Notes: a model not told the origin generated them from the sequence alone. DNA of 64,000 nucleotides from Botryococcus braunii (GCA_002005505.1 KV908575.1:1-64000); one strand, 5' to 3'; shown: positions 16,788 to 28,654, counted from the stretch's first letter. Made by a program: numbers and translations.

Positions 16788-18832
16788 CCAAAGGGTCTAA
16801 ATCTGGCAACTGGTGAACATGTTGCACAACGCAACGCATGTGGTTCTGTGTGCTTAGTAGATGAAATGGGGAACATGTGTAAACTCAAGAATGTAGAATA
16901 TGTACCTACTGCTCTTGAAAATCTGTTGTCGGTCTCTAGCGCAGTAACAGATGGCATCATGTTTACAAATAATTCACATGGAGAGATCATCAGTATGTAT
17001 AGTAATACCTCAAAATTCATCTCTGAAGTTAGAAAAGAAAGAGGACTGTATTTTGTTTACTGCTTGTGCTGCAAAATTCAGCCCTCACATAGTGTTGGTT
17101 ATGCTCCCAAATGCTCTGAATATGATTTGTGGCATCAACGCTTGGGACATCCAGGAAGTAAAAACCTGGAACGACTGCAGACTGAGGATCTGGTGAAGGG
17201 AATATCTACATCTCTTTCTCCTTGCTTACATGGTCATTCACTGTGTGATGTGTGTGTGATGGGCAAGCAGGCTAAAGAGAGCTACCAAAGATCCCCAGTA
17301 TCAGCAACTGAACGTCTTCAGCTGTTGCACTTGGATGTAATTGGTGAGCTACCAATTCCAGGAGCTGAGGGTGAACGCTACATGCTCACAGTACTAGATG
17401 ATTACTCTAGAGCTGGTGAATCCGTAGCATTGACTTCCAAGTCCCAGGTGGGTGGTGCTGTTAAGTCAATCATCCTGTACTTGGAAAATCAGACTAATCA
17501 CAATGTCAAGGTGGTTAGGTCTGATAGGGGAAGTGAGTTTGTAAATGCTGACTTGCTTGACTTTTTTCAGTCTAAAGGGATCAGACATGAAACGTCTGCT
17601 CCTTATACCCCTCAACAAAATGGAAGAGCAGAACGTTTTAACAGATCCTTGAAGGAGAAAGTTAGAATGCTTCTTTTGCAGGCAAAAGCTCCACAAGGAA
17701 TGTGGGCGGATGCACTTCCAACAGCTGTTAGGTCGTTAAATCTCAGAGCAGTAAAGGGGAAGACAGCCACCCCCTATGAACTGCTGTTTGGGAGGAAACC
17801 ATCAGTGCACTATTTAAGAGTGTGAGGATGCTTGGCGTTTATTAAAATACCAGATAAGGATATATCAGCCTTTTCGGCTAGATCTGAGGCTGGAATGTTT
17901 GTGGGATATGAGCCTGCATCAAAGGCCTACAGAGTTAAGGTGGGCAACAAGGTAAAAGTGTCAAAGAACGTCAAATTCTTTGAAGATAAGCTAGGAATTC
18001 ATGCTCTCACTCCCAATAATTTCCTCACTGCTGAATTCTCACATGAAATTAATTTTGATCAAGTTCCATGCACTGATGATGGGGATGATTGGGATTTTGT
18101 ACCGGTAGACCTCACAGGTGCATTGGAATTAAACAGGGAAGCAGGAAGGGGTACTGCCCCAACTCTCCCAGCCAACATAGAAGTCATGCAAATGATGAAT
18201 GATATCCTGAGAGGCTTGGGAACAGCGGAAGAGAGTGGTCCAAGTGGGTTATCTGGGCCAGGAGCTCCAGGGGAAGGAGTAGTGGGCACTGGGAACATGG
18301 AGAATCCAGGGTCACACACATCAGACAGTTCAGGTGAAGAGTCAGATAATCAACCTTCTGCTGAAACCAGTGATTCAATTGAGGAAATGCAAGGTGGTGC
18401 CAGGAATGGTGGAGGTAGATACGAACTGAGGCAAACGTTGGCAGAACCAGACAGGTATGTTCCGGGTACATACCACATTGGGGAAGCGCCAGTCACAGAT
18501 GCATCAGAAATAATCCCTCCAAGTCAAAATGGGGCACAAGAGCAAGTGAAATTATCATCCAAGAATATCAAGGTTCCAGAGGACTGGTGGGAGGCTAAAA
18601 AATCCCCACAGTGGCCATATTGGTTAGAAGCTATGAATGAAGAGATGGATTCTATTGACTCTCATGAAACGTTTGAATATTGTGAGAGACCCCCTGATGC
18701 CAAAATCATTCCTTTGAAATGGGTCTATGCTCTAAAGACTGACAGTTTTGGTGATATTGTCAGATTTAAGGCGAGACTGGTGGCACAAGGTTGCAAGCAA
18801 AGGCCAGGTGTTGACTACTTTGAGACCTTCGC
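16788..18832 (+). pseudogene. B pol, integrase and RT start (nonsense mutation, cut by G)
   Basis: Resumes B's protease-integrase coding after F. It has the HHCC zinc region (LWHQRLGHPGS...CDVCVMGK) and integrase acids in LHLDVIGELP, RSDRGSEF and QQNGRAERFN. A TGA at 17823-17825 replaces Trp in the expected LRVWGCLAFIKI. After it, reading continues in frame through an acidic linker into RT (SPQWPYWLEAMNEEMDSID, WVYALKTDSFGDIVRFKARLV). At FETFA the gene is split by gypsy G and resumes at 25700. The TGA makes this copy unable to encode full pol. Confidence 0.9.
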
Positions 18833-19129
18833 TGATACAGTAGAAACGGCCAAAGGATGCGGGAACAATGGTTACAACTTGTTTGGGCTCCACCTCAGTA
18901 CCCGTCCAGTCCGGCCCGGTCCTTCCTCTGCCAAAGCCTTATTCTATCCTGTTCTAAGTGTACCTGTCTCCATCGCCAATGCGCCTTGTCAAGTAAGGGA
19001 TCACTCCCTTGGCGCGTGAAGCAGCCACTTCTTGGCGTGGAGGACCATAACTCACGAAGGGACCTTTATGGAGGTCCAAATCCTCGTGGTCCGGTCATTT
19101 TCCTATAACACGCGACTATTCTTGTTACA
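18833..19129 (-). repeat. 3' LTR of G
   Basis: 297 bp, matching 25398-25694 apart from about two substitutions. The minus-strand purine tract (from ccctccccccc at about 19130-19140) lies immediately inside it. Confidence 0.95.
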
Positions 19130-19719
19130 CCCTCCCCCCCTTAGCTTGGACGTCACGGCCAAGAGGGAGACTCACTCTAAACAACTACACTACGCACCTA
19201 ACACACTTGGCAGAGGTACGGTCCTGTCACGTCCTGTCCGCGGGTACTAGTCTGGCGTCCCCAGCCCAATGCCAGACCCCTGTCCTGTCCTGTCTTGTCC
19301 AGCCCTGTCCGTATAACAATGTAAAATCTGTCCCGTCCATACATAAATTCGCCCGTCCTGTCCAATAGGAATTCTACCCAACGGCAGTGGGGCCACCCAT
19401 CTGCGTCGGGCGTTACGCTACAGCGCGAGCTAGCACGGATGTCGCGACATTACATGATTGACGTCCGAAACCTGACAAGGGTGAGCAGTCAGCACCGCAC
19501 GCACCCGAGGTAGACGACACCCTACCTCGACGAGTCCTGTCCAGGGTGAGCGGTCATCACCGCTTGCACCCGAGGTAGACATTCTACCCCGCTTACGTCC
19601 TATTCATCCGAGTGCGCTCTAGTACTGGGATACCCCCAGGGTACACTCTAAGGGCCAAGCTTAGAGCTTCCAAGGTGGCCCAAGGACGCACCGAGGGGCC
19701 GACCCGACCTGCCAGAGCA
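19130..19719 (-). other. G 3' untranslated region with GGACAGGAC repeats
   Basis: 590 bp with no gene. On the minus strand it is rich in GGACAGGACAGG units (around 19220-19370 and 19525-19550). A paired segment ending in the same cgaggtagac motif occurs near 19500 and 19570. It parallels F's 3' region. Confidence 0.65.
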
Positions 19720-20511
19720 CTAAGCGCGCCTAGCGCGCTTCCGCTGCTTCTCAGCATTTTTTCCACGTCCTTTACGTTTCTTGTCCACCTTTTCTTTTTG
19801 TTCCGGCCTGTGCTCCGTGGTTAAATCCCAGTACCGCTGTAACGCCGCCCTGGCGTGTTCTAAGTTATCCTCTGGCTCCCAAGTATTATGAATATCCTGA
19901 TACCCGGTCCACTTTACAAGATATTCTCGCGCAGTTTTTCGACCTCGTAACTTTCGTTCCCTATGAGCTAGCACAGCCTCGACCTCATACTCCTCTTCTC
20001 CATCAATAATCTCAGGTAGAGGAGGAGGTTGTACCGTCCCACCTTCCTTATAAGGCTTAAGCATAGAAACATGGAAGACATCATGAACCCTCAGAGTTTT
20101 TGGAAGCCTAATTCTGAAAGCTACCGATGATACCTCCTGGACGATGGGAAAAGGCCCAATAAACCGAGGTAAGAGTTTTCTTGTCCGAGTATGCTTGAAT
20201 TTCAGATTCTTTGTTGAGAGGAGGACAGGTTGGCCTATTTTTAAAATAGGAGCATCTTTTCTCCTCGCGTCCGCATATGCCTTCATGCGGTCCTGCGCAG
20301 CTTTGAGACATGTCCGCGCTCTTTCTAGATCCCATCTCATCCTTCGTACAAACTCTGCTGCTGCTGGTACATACTCACGTACAGAAGATGTCACACCTTC
20401 ATAGACTTCCTGGAAGGGAATCGTGGGATCCTGACCGAAGGTCAATCTAAAGGGAGTAGTGTTGATTGATTGCTGAAAAGTGTTGTTGTAAGAAAATTCA
20501 GCCTCACACAA
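19720..20511 (-). pseudogene. G pol C-terminus: integrase tail and chromodomain
   Basis: Continues G pol in the same frame after a TAA (20512-20514) that replaces the Lys seen in F (WDKHLCEAE). It contains the integrase C-terminal domain (IGPFPIVQEVSSVAFRIRLP, HDVFHVSMLKPY), the chromodomain (EYEVEAVLAHRERK...YLVKWTGYQDIHNTWEPEDNL) and a Lys/Arg-rich tail ending KRARRA. Without readthrough it would not be made as part of pol. Confidence 0.88.
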
Positions 20512-20514
20512 ATG

Positions 20515-22911
20515 TTAATCCCAGTCGTTGTGTCTTCCAGTGACGTAATGACGCAAGTAATCGTCCAAGATCCTATTAATTCGTTCCGTCTGACCGTCGG
20601 TCTGCGGATGAAACGCTGTAGATAGCGCAGAGCGACAACCGGTCAACCGAAAGAGCTCTTGACAGAAGCGACCCACCCACCTAGGATCTCTGTCTGATAC
20701 AATGTGAGTGGGAAACCCATGCAAGGTGAAAACCCGGGTCCGTAACAGTTGAGCTATCACTTCTGCACTTGCGTCAGTGGTCGTCGGAGCGAAGTGCGCA
20801 TACTTTGACAACCTATCAACAGCAACCCAGATAGCGTCATATCCTTCCTTAGTTCTTGGCAGTCCAGTGATTAGGTCCATAGACATTGATTGCCACTTTC
20901 TGTCAGGTATTTCTAGAGGGTGTAGTAACCCTACAGGTAAGTGTGCTGGGGCTTTGACATGTTGACACGAGTCACATTTGGCCACAAAGTCAGCCACATC
21001 TGAGGCCATCCCTGACCACCACCAGGAACGTTGCACTAATTCGAGGGTCCTGTCCCTGCCTGGATGACCAACTATAGGTGGTCCATGCAAATTTTCCAGG
21101 ATTTCTCTACGAAGGTTACGTTCGACACCGTCAGAACTCATATGGTGGGAGGGAACGTAAATGCGCGCACCGCGCTTCCACAAGCCACTATGGAAGCTTA
21201 ACTTGCGGCGATTTTGTTTACGATGGAGCCAATAATCTATCTCATATGCCTCACTTAAAACCCTTCCCCATCCCCTCAACCCGTCCATCGGCGTGGGTAG
21301 GGTGGTGGAGTCTGCAGCCTCCCCAACCCCCATCGCTCCTACTCCGACAGGGGGAGAGTGCTCCCCCAGGGGCCCTGCCCTAGCCTGAACCGACGCCTGA
21401 ACCCCAGCCTGGGCCCGAGCTAGGGCTCGGACGTGGGCCCCGGCTAAGTGAGGACTCCTAGACAATGGGTCAGCAGGGTTAGTGGATCCCGGCGCATATT
21501 CCCATTGGATGTCGAATAACTGTAGAAACTCCGCCCAGCGCGCCCGTCTGGGTGAGAGTAGGGTTTGGGTTTGCAAAAAACTATTCGCGCGATGGTCCGT
21601 AACAACTGTGAAAGTTTGCCCTAATAAGTAACACCTCCACTCCTTGAGGGCATACAACACACCTGCAAGCTCTTTCTCAGTTGTGGAATAATTGCGTTCG
21701 GCATTACTAAGCTTTTTACTGAAGTATGCTACAGGTCTACCTTCTTGCAATAGTACTGCACCCACCCCATAGTCACTGGCATCTGAGATCACTTTGAAAG
21801 GCTTGCTACTGTCTGGGAGTGCTAGTACAGGAGCATTGGACAAAGTTTCTTTTAAACTTTGAAACGCGTGCTCTTCAGCTTCTCCCCACGTCCAAGGAAC
21901 TTTGCCAGTGAGCCGGGTTAAGGGGGCCGCAAGCGTACTGTAACCCGGGACGAACTTGCGGAAGTAGTTGGCTAGTCCCAAGAATTGTCGTACGTGCGTG
22001 CTCCCCGTGGGTGTTGGCCAGTCCACAATAGTCCGAACTTTGGCAGGGTCAACTTCGATGCCGTCGCGCCCCACGAAATGTCCCAAATACCGCAACTCGT
22101 CAGCAAAAAACTCACACTTGGATAATTTTGCCTCTCTCAGCCGAGTAAGGATGCGAGTTAAGTGCTCTAAGTGCTGTTCCCTGGACTTGCTGTATACCAA
22201 CAAATCATCTAGGTAAACCACAACAAAACCCTCTCGAATGAAATCATGAAACACACTGTTCATCAGTCTCTGAAACGTGGAGGGAGCATTCGTGAGACCA
22301 AAAGGAAGCACCAAAAACTCAAATGAACCTAAGGGTGTTGTAAAAGCGGTTTTGGGAACATCAGATTCATGTAATCGCACTTGATGGTAACCTGACAAGA
22401 GATCAAAAGAGGTAAAGAACTTTGAACCCTGCAGCTTGTCCAGAAGATCGTCTATCCGTGGCAACGGATATTTGTCCTTCCTTGTTAAGTTATTAACTGC
22501 CCTGTAATCTATAACCATTCGGAATGTTCCGTCTTTCTTTCTCACAAACAATATGGGGCTACCATACGGTGATGCACTCGGCCTGATGAAACCCTGTGCT
22601 GGTAATTCCTCAACCTGCCTCCGACACTCCGCCACTTCTGGTTCAGCCAACCTATAAGTGGGGCGACAGGGCGGCGTATGGCCGGGTGTCATAGGTATAG
22701 TGTGCAAGATGCCCCTGTCTGGAGGTAAATCTGGCAATTTCTCTGGAAAAACATCCAAAAACTCTAACAACAATTGCTTCAAGTCTTGTGGCTTGTCAGT
22801 CATACCCTCAATAACACGCCGGGAGTTTTCGTTTAAATTTAGGCCGGTGGCTCCGCTGTCTTCGTCCCAAGGATTATCCCCCTCTGTAGTTGCCACTGCA
22901 ACCCCATGGAG
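20515..22911 (-). pseudogene. G pol: RT, RNase H, integrase core
   Basis: Lies between two in-frame TAA codons; the first ATG is at 22896. RT has VIDYRAVNNLTRKDKYPLP and the catalytic YLDDLLVYS. A short stretch after LREAKLSK is 3-4 residues shorter than in F. RNase H has SDASDYGVGAVLLQ. Integrase has GHPGRDRT...CDSCQHVK and acids in SMDLITGLP, VSDRDPRW and DGQTERIN. The domains are intact; only the flanking stops break the polyprotein. Confidence 0.9.
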
Positions 22912-23853
22912 TTAGTGTGTTGCACAAACTGAGTCCTGTCCACTCCTTGCCTCTCGCACAACCCCCCAAAACCCTGGACAACGCTTTCGCATAGCCCGCC
23001 TAGCTTGACCCTCACTTATAACATTCACTTTTTGCGCCGGTAAGGTACCTCTTTCACTAGGGGGCAGCGGGTTGAGGAGTGTAATGTAGTGTGAGGAATG
23101 AGGCGGTTTAAGATGAACTGCGCCATGATTGTAGTCAATTAACGCTTTTCTTTCTTTCAGAAAATCCTCACCAAGGATTAAGTCCACCCCATCCAACAGA
23201 GTTTCGCAGACAATGAAATCCCTCTGTTCCACATATGTTTGAGATAAGTGCACCCTGAGCTTAGCTGTCCCCGCCGAGCGCATGGTCTGTCCATCTGCCA
23301 GCTGGACATCCACACACTTCTTTGACAGCCGCACTCCGAGAGTAGCTAGGAAGTCTTGTCTGACGAACGAGTGCGTCGCCCCGGTATCGACTAAAGCGAC
23401 GCCCTTCACACCAGTACAGTTAACATGAAAAAGCATTGCTAAATGCATATTTGAAAAAGCTTGAGCAAAAGATACGCTAAATTTGGGTCCGGCATGGTAA
23501 ACTACATAGGAGTAGGGGACATCAGGTCCCTTGGTACCTTGCAGGATAACTCTCATGCCTTTTAGCCATGGGTACACTGCCTTGGATTTCGCCACTTTAC
23601 TACCCATTAGAAAACAAGCACTTAAATGTTTATTTGCTTGTTGCTCACGAGCGAAAGTGGATAAGGTGTCCTCAGCTTTACCTATAGGTATTGCAACAAA
23701 TGTCGGTTTAGACCTTCCATCGGGTAGGGTATTGTCAAAGGGGCCTCTAGAAAAAGAACAATGCAAAAACTCAGAACAACGTTGCTCGATAGAAGAATGA
23801 AAAGATTCCCAAGGAACAAAAGTGTGGAGGTTTCCTTCTCTAACTCCACTCAT
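22912..23853 (-). pseudogene. G pol N-terminus: aspartic protease
   Basis: ATG at 23853 overlaps the gag TGA (ATGA). It contains ALVDTGATHSFVRQDF, the protease active site, with ILGEDFLKERKALIDY downstream. It ends at TAA 22912-22914, where F continues without a stop, so this is a nonsense change within pol. Downstream RT remains in the same frame. Confidence 0.88.
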
Positions 23854-25181
23854 GGCCTACCGCGTCCCCTTGCCCGGCCCCGTCCACGGCCCCGTCCTCT
23901 GATTCTCCTCCCCCGTCCGGCCCCACCCTGTGCTGTCCACCCTTGCATAGGGGCTGCTCCCACACCAAGGGACCTAAAGTTGTTGTGGCCCCCTCCTACC
24001 CGTCGCCGCAGCAAATCACCAGCCAGACCTGGAATTGGTGGAGCAGGCTGGTTTACCTCCTGTCTGGCCTTCACAATGTGTTGCAAGATGTCCCACTGTT
24101 GTTGATTAAGATAGGCGTTAGGGTCCTCTCTAAGTTTTTTGAGTGGGCAAAACCAAGATTCATGGCCAGGGGTATTGCACGCGTAACAGCTTCTGTTGAG
24201 GGGAAAGGCAACTCTAGTGTCCCTCCGATACTCGGGAGGTAAACCATCCGCGCGGGGATAAGGAGTCGCGCCTTGGATCGCGGCGACCGTGGCGAGCGGC
24301 GCAGGGTAACCATGGGCCATCTGGATTGGCGCTGCCACCATCGGTGCAGCTGCCATCATCCCAAATTCATGACTGTAGTAGGGGATTGTCCAGTCCTGTC
24401 CGACGCCAGCAACGTGCGGTGCTGGGCCAACGGTGGCGGTTGCAATGCTTGAGTTAGGGCCCCCGGGGCCGGTTCTCAGTCTCTTTGCCTGTAAGGGCCC
24501 GCCCACCGCGGCATCGTACCGTGTGAGTAAACTTATCAAGGCATCCAAATCATCAAAACCTTTGCCTGTTGTAGGGTTAATTGCTGAATATTTCTTTAAA
24601 TCCTCACGTAGGCCTTTACGAAACCTATGGATTTTCTCCCCCATGGATAGGTCCCCACTGACTTCTACCTCTGCTAGCAAGGTTGTAAAGCGCTCAACAT
24701 ACTTCTCAACTGATTCGTTGCCCTGATATACGGAATCAAGTTTATCCCTTGCCTTTGCAACCTTATCAGTGTTATCATAGACAGAAGACAACAGATCCCC
24801 AAAGAGAGCTAAATCCACGACAGCACCTGGATTTTGCCTCACGTAAGCTGCTTTTTTGGTTAACCACACCTTTTTCACGCTCTTTCCTAAGCAGCGCACT
24901 GCGTAGTCAACCCTGAGGTTCGCGGGCACACCGGTGAGCTCACAATATGACCTCACATCGTCTAGGAATTGTTCGAGATCGTCCCTGCGTCCCTCGAATT
25001 TTTCCGGTAAATGCGTTCGAACTGTCGGGATTCTTGCCTGTGGGTTCGCGGGGTTTTGAGCCGCGACTTCAGCGTTTTCTGCCTGTTGTCGTAACTCAGC
25101 CAGTTCGGCAGCCATTGCCGCTTCACGCCCCTCGGCCTCGGCCAAAGCAGCCTGCAGCTCTTCAACTTGTCGTCTAGCCAT
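23850..25181 (-). CDS. G gag
   Basis: Start at ATG 25181 (MARRQVEELQ), a charged heptad-rich start likely to form a coiled coil. Gag core with CLGKSVKKVWLTKK and YVERFTTLLAEVEV, then an Ala/Pro-rich linker, zinc knuckle CYACNTPGHESWFC and a Gly-Arg tail. 443 residues, uninterrupted, unlike F. Upstream in-frame codons to 25292 contain no ATG. Structural protein of the particle. Confidence 0.9.
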   Translation of the reverse strand: MARRQVEELQAALAEAEGREAAMAAELAELRQQAENAEVAAQNPANPQARIPTVRTHLPEKFEGRRDDLEQFLDDVRSYCELTGVPANLRVDYAVRCLGKSVKKVWLTKKAAYVRQNPGAVVDLALFGDLLSSVYDNTDKVAKARDKLDSVYQGNESVEKYVERFTTLLAEVEVSGDLSMGEKIHRFRKGLREDLKKYSAINPTTGKGFDDLDALISLLTRYDAAVGGPLQAKRLRTGPGGPNSSIATATVGPAPHVAGVGQDWTIPYYSHEFGMMAAAPMVAAPIQMAHGYPAPLATVAAIQGATPYPRADGLPPEYRRDTRVAFPLNRSCYACNTPGHESWFCPLKKLREDPNAYLNQQQWDILQHIVKARQEVNQPAPPIPGLAGDLLRRRVGGGHNNFRSLGVGAAPMQGWTAQGGAGRGRRIRGRGRGRGRARGRGRP

Positions 25182-25383
25182 TTCTGAGCTGTCAGTGCTG
25201 GCGAGGCTCGGTGACACAGGAAATCGAGAAAGTCCGGGTGGGGGCCCTAAACTCGGTGACCCGAGTCGTAGGCCCCTAAAAGCGCCACACACACCACAAC
25301 TAACCCAATCCGAATCTATAGAATTCTCTGAAAAACTTCTTTGGGAAATTTTTTCAACGAGAGGAGCTCAAAATTTGGCCCCT

Positions 25384-25396
25384 CTCGCCGATACCA
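25384..25396 (-). other. Primer-binding site of G
   Basis: Minus strand TGGTATCGGCGAG, one base from the LTR end; identical to F, X/Y and J. Confidence 0.85.
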
Positions 25397-25397
25397 G

Positions 25398-25694
25398 TGA
25401 TACAGTAGAAACGGCCAAAGGATGCGGGAACAATGGTTACAACTTGTTTGGGCTCCACCTCAGTACCCGTCCAGTCCGGCCCGGTCCTTCCTCTGCCAAA
25501 GCCTTATTCTATCCTGTTCTAAGTGTACCTGTCTCCATCGCCAATGCGCCTTGTCAAGTAAGGGGTCACTCCCTTGGCGCGTGAAGCAGCCACTTCTTGG
25601 CGTGGAGGACCATAACTCACGAAGGGACCTTTATGGAGGTCCAAATCCTCGTGGTCCGGTCATTTTCCTATAACACGCGACTATTCCTGTTACA
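25398..25694 (-). repeat. 5' LTR of G
   Basis: 297 bp, TGTAACAGGAATAG...CTGTATCA on the minus strand, followed on the plus strand by TSD ttcgc. Confidence 0.95.
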
Positions 25695-25699
25695 TTCGC

Positions 25700-26942
25700 T
25701 CCAGTAAGTACACACACATCTAGGAGGGTGCTGTTAAATCTTGCCACGTCAAATGGGTGGAAAACTCACCAAGTTGATGTGAAGACAGCATTCCTAAATG
25801 GAACACTGGATGAGGAAGTGTATGTAGCCCAACCTTCATGTTTCTTTAATGGCGATTCTAATGTTGTGTGCAAGCTACTGAGATCCTTGTATGGTCTGAA
25901 GCAAGCACCACGTGCATGGCACAAGTGCCTCGTTGAAGAGCTTGAAAAGTTTGGGTTTATAGCCTGTCAGTGTGATCCAGCGCTCTTCATTAACAAGGAG
26001 TCATTCAAGTCACACGTATACTTGTTAGTATATGTGGATGATTTGCTGATTGTGAGTGAGGATGTGGAATCTATTCAGTGTGTTAAACAACAGCTGACTA
26101 GTATATTCTCAATTCACGATCTTGGTGAGTTAAAGTCATTTTTGGGTTGTGAAATCAAGATAAATGAATCATCACACACTCTGAAAATGACTAATGTTCT
26201 AAAAATCGAGAAATTGGTGGAAGAATATGGGCTGCCTGATCAAGGGAAGGAGGTGGATACACCCATGTCAGGTTCCTTCTTGCCTACTCAAATGCCTGAA
26301 CCTCCTAAAGGGATGACTGGAGAGCAGATTGGATCAGGAGTTCCCTTACCAGAAGGTCACAGGTATTTAGAATTAATTGGTTCACTACAGTATTTGTCAA
26401 CAACTACAAGGCCTGATATTTCTCAAGCTGTGGGGATGTTGAGCAGATTTAGAGGAAAGCCAACAACATCCCATTGGAATGGAGCAATTAGAGTACTGAG
26501 GTACCTCAACTGCACCAAATACATGGGAATCAAGTATACTGGATCAAATAAAAATGAACTGGTATGCTTTGTGGATGCAGATTTTGCAGGTGATCTGGAC
26601 AGTAGAAAATCCACAACTGGGTTTGTGTTTCTACTAAACGGATCTGCTGTATCCTGGTCAAGTAAGAGGCAAACTTCCATAGCAACATCACTGTGGAGTC
26701 TGAATATATTGCTGTGAGTGCAGCAGTGAAAGAAGCCATGTGGGTGGGAAGTATGCTCTGTGAGTTGGGAGAAGAGATCACATGTGTAACCATGTATTGT
26801 GATAATCAGGGGTGTGTGTCAAACCTGAGAAATCACATGGTCTCAAAACACACTAAACACATCAGTGTGAGTTATCATCATGCACGAGAGAAGGTGGTTT
26901 GGGGTCAAATTGATCCTACATATGTGCCAACTACTGAAAATG
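25700..26942 (+). pseudogene. B pol, RT and RNase H (frameshifted, cut by E)
   Basis: Resumes B's RT after G (F-A|PVSTHTSRRVLLNLA). It contains HQVDVKTAFLNG, the catalytic YVDDLLIVS and RNase H CFVDADFAGDLDSRKSTTG. A one-base loss near 26690 shifts the frame within the expected SIATSTVESEYIAVSA; the remainder reads VESEYIAVSAAVKEAMW and SKHTKHISVSYHHAREKV. It breaks at TTEN|V where E is inserted; the last codons are at 52907-52980. Confidence 0.9.
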
Positions 26943-27637
26943 TGTTAGGTTGTGGGCTTGGCGTATTCCTGTGTGGTGGCAGCACGGAGGGTGTTAGACC
27001 AGTGTCGGCTCTACTGTGCGAAGAGAAGTAGAGAAGGAGACACTGTCAATCAAGGACTGATTGGCAACGTGAGAGAAGCACCCGAAGTGCTGTGATAGTC
27101 CCAATCAAGTCTATTACAACATGCTCTCTATCACTCTCGTAACAACGGAATTCAAACTACCCTAGTCTGTTCTCACTCAGTTACGGGCAGTCTCATTGTC
27201 CGATGAAAGGAAAGTCAAGCACATACACCTAACATGATAAACTAAAAGCGTTCAGAGCCTCAAACAAGCTATCCTTTCTACACACACATTACCTGTGTGG
27301 TGGCAGCACGGAGGGTGTTAGACCAGTGTCGGCTCTACTGTGCGAAGAGGAGTAGAGAAGGAGACACTGTCAATCAAGGACTGATTGGCAACGTGAGAGA
27401 AGCACCCGAAGTGCTGTGATAGTCCCAATCAAGTGCCTTGCCTTGCTGCGCAGCCACCACTACCTTCTTGCAGCAAACGTGTGTGTAACTTGCGTTATTG
27501 CTATCCACATTCAAATGTACACAACCTAGTGCTGAGTCACGTTTCTGCCCTATTTGTCTTGTATTATTGTCTCTGGCGGAATCGCCACTATTACTCCTCT
27601 GAGGGAAAGGCACTAAATATTATTATCTATCACAACA
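26943..27637 (-). repeat. 3' LTR of E with duplicated exon
   Basis: 695 bp. On the minus strand: U3-like part, then a 142-bp exon-like segment (27434-27293) ending CACACAG, followed by donor-like GTAATG and 182 bp ending GTTGTAATAG. The same 142-bp segment then repeats (27110-26969), joined to GAATACGCC and the LTR end. Same plan as the LTRs of A and B. Confidence 0.9.
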
Positions 27638-27655
27638 CTTCCCCTTGCCTTTTCC
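27638..27655 (-). other. Polypurine tract of E
   Basis: Minus strand ggcaaggggaag directly abuts the 3' LTR, as in A. Confidence 0.8.
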
Positions 27656-28160
27656 TCACAGAAACTTAGCAAGTCCCAGTGAGTTACGATGACCCTGAAA
27701 CACTAACTTAACCAGTGGCTTGGTAAAGATGTCAGCTATGTTTCTAGCAGATTGAACGTATTTAAAGTCAACCTGCCCCTTTGCAATAGCTTCACGTGCA
27801 AAATGACAGCTGATTGCAATGTGTTTCGTGTGTTTTGAATACACAGGATTCCTAAGGTGATTGATGCACCCTTGGTTATCACAATGGATTTTCACTATCC
27901 AAGGCAATATTCCAATTTCCTCCAGGAATCCTCTCAACCAGTTAGCCTCCTTCACTACAGCACTTGCTGCCATGAACTCAGCTTCTACTGTTGATGTGGC
28001 TACAGCAGATTGCTTCTTGCTCCCCCACACCACAGCACCTCCAAATACTGTAAGGACAAAACCGGTGGTGGAAAACCGGTGGTCTTGATCACCACCATAA
28101 TCTGCATCTACATATCCCTCCAACTTTGTTTCTTTTCCACCAAGGATCAGAACCAGGTCT
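27656..28160 (-). CDS. E RNase H C-terminal part
   Basis: The end of E pol, after the X/Y insertion. It reads RDLVLILGGKE, then GYVDADYGGDQDHRFSTTG (RNase H), STVEAEFMAASAVVKEANWL and SKHTKHIAISCHFAREAI, ending in NIADIFTKPL...GLAKFL. The motifs are intact. The preceding residues (VRVLKYLKGT) are in the inverted 34-bp piece at 33846-33879. Confidence 0.92.
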
Positions 28161-28165
28161 CGGGT

Positions 28166-28654
28166 TGTAGTGAGGTGACGCGTGCGGTGCCGCGTCTGCG
28201 TACCTCATGCGGCTCGCCTTTCGAATTATGTGCAGGTCTTTCGAATTACGTGCACGCCTGCATGTGTGCGCATGTGTCTTCACGCACGTCGTACTACGAG
28301 AAGCTTCACAATATAGGATGTTCATGAAATGTCCAAAAGGATGCCCTCTCGTCATCCTTCTCGTGGTGCTCGCGAGAGCATCACATAGAAGGGCGATGTA
28401 GCCGGGTTCACCACAAGTTGGACTCACACTTCGAGAGACACACTTATCTTTGGGGCCTGGATATATCTGTTGCATATTATATTGTATTGGCGTTGGCCAT
28501 ATTGTTTATTGGAGACTCGGAATCGCCTGCGTGAGGAGGAGCTGCGTATTGTAAGAGGAATCGGCGTCACGTTTACTGTCTCGCGGTGTCACCCCTTCCT
28601 TAAACCCTAATATCTCTTATTATTAAACTTGCATACACGTCTCCCTTTGTTTCA
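28166..28654 (+). repeat. LTR L (gypsy X)
   Basis: 489 bp, TGTAGTGAGG...TTTGTTTCA, preceded by TSD cgggt at 28161-28165. It agrees with M, not R, at the one variant base I could check near its 3' third. Confidence 0.93.

Larger units (their letters stand above)
18833..25694 (-). mobile_element. Ty3/gypsy chromodomain retrotransposon G
   Basis: 6862 bp, minus strand, with 297-bp LTRs (25398-25694 is the 5' LTR, 18833-19129 the 3' LTR; TGTAACA...CTGTATCA) and TSD ttcgc (18828-18832 and 25695-25699). Same gene order as F and clearly the same clade (shared gag start, ATGA overlap, GGACA repeats, basic tail). The LTRs differ at about two sites. Pol carries two in-frame TAA stops. Confidence 0.95.
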
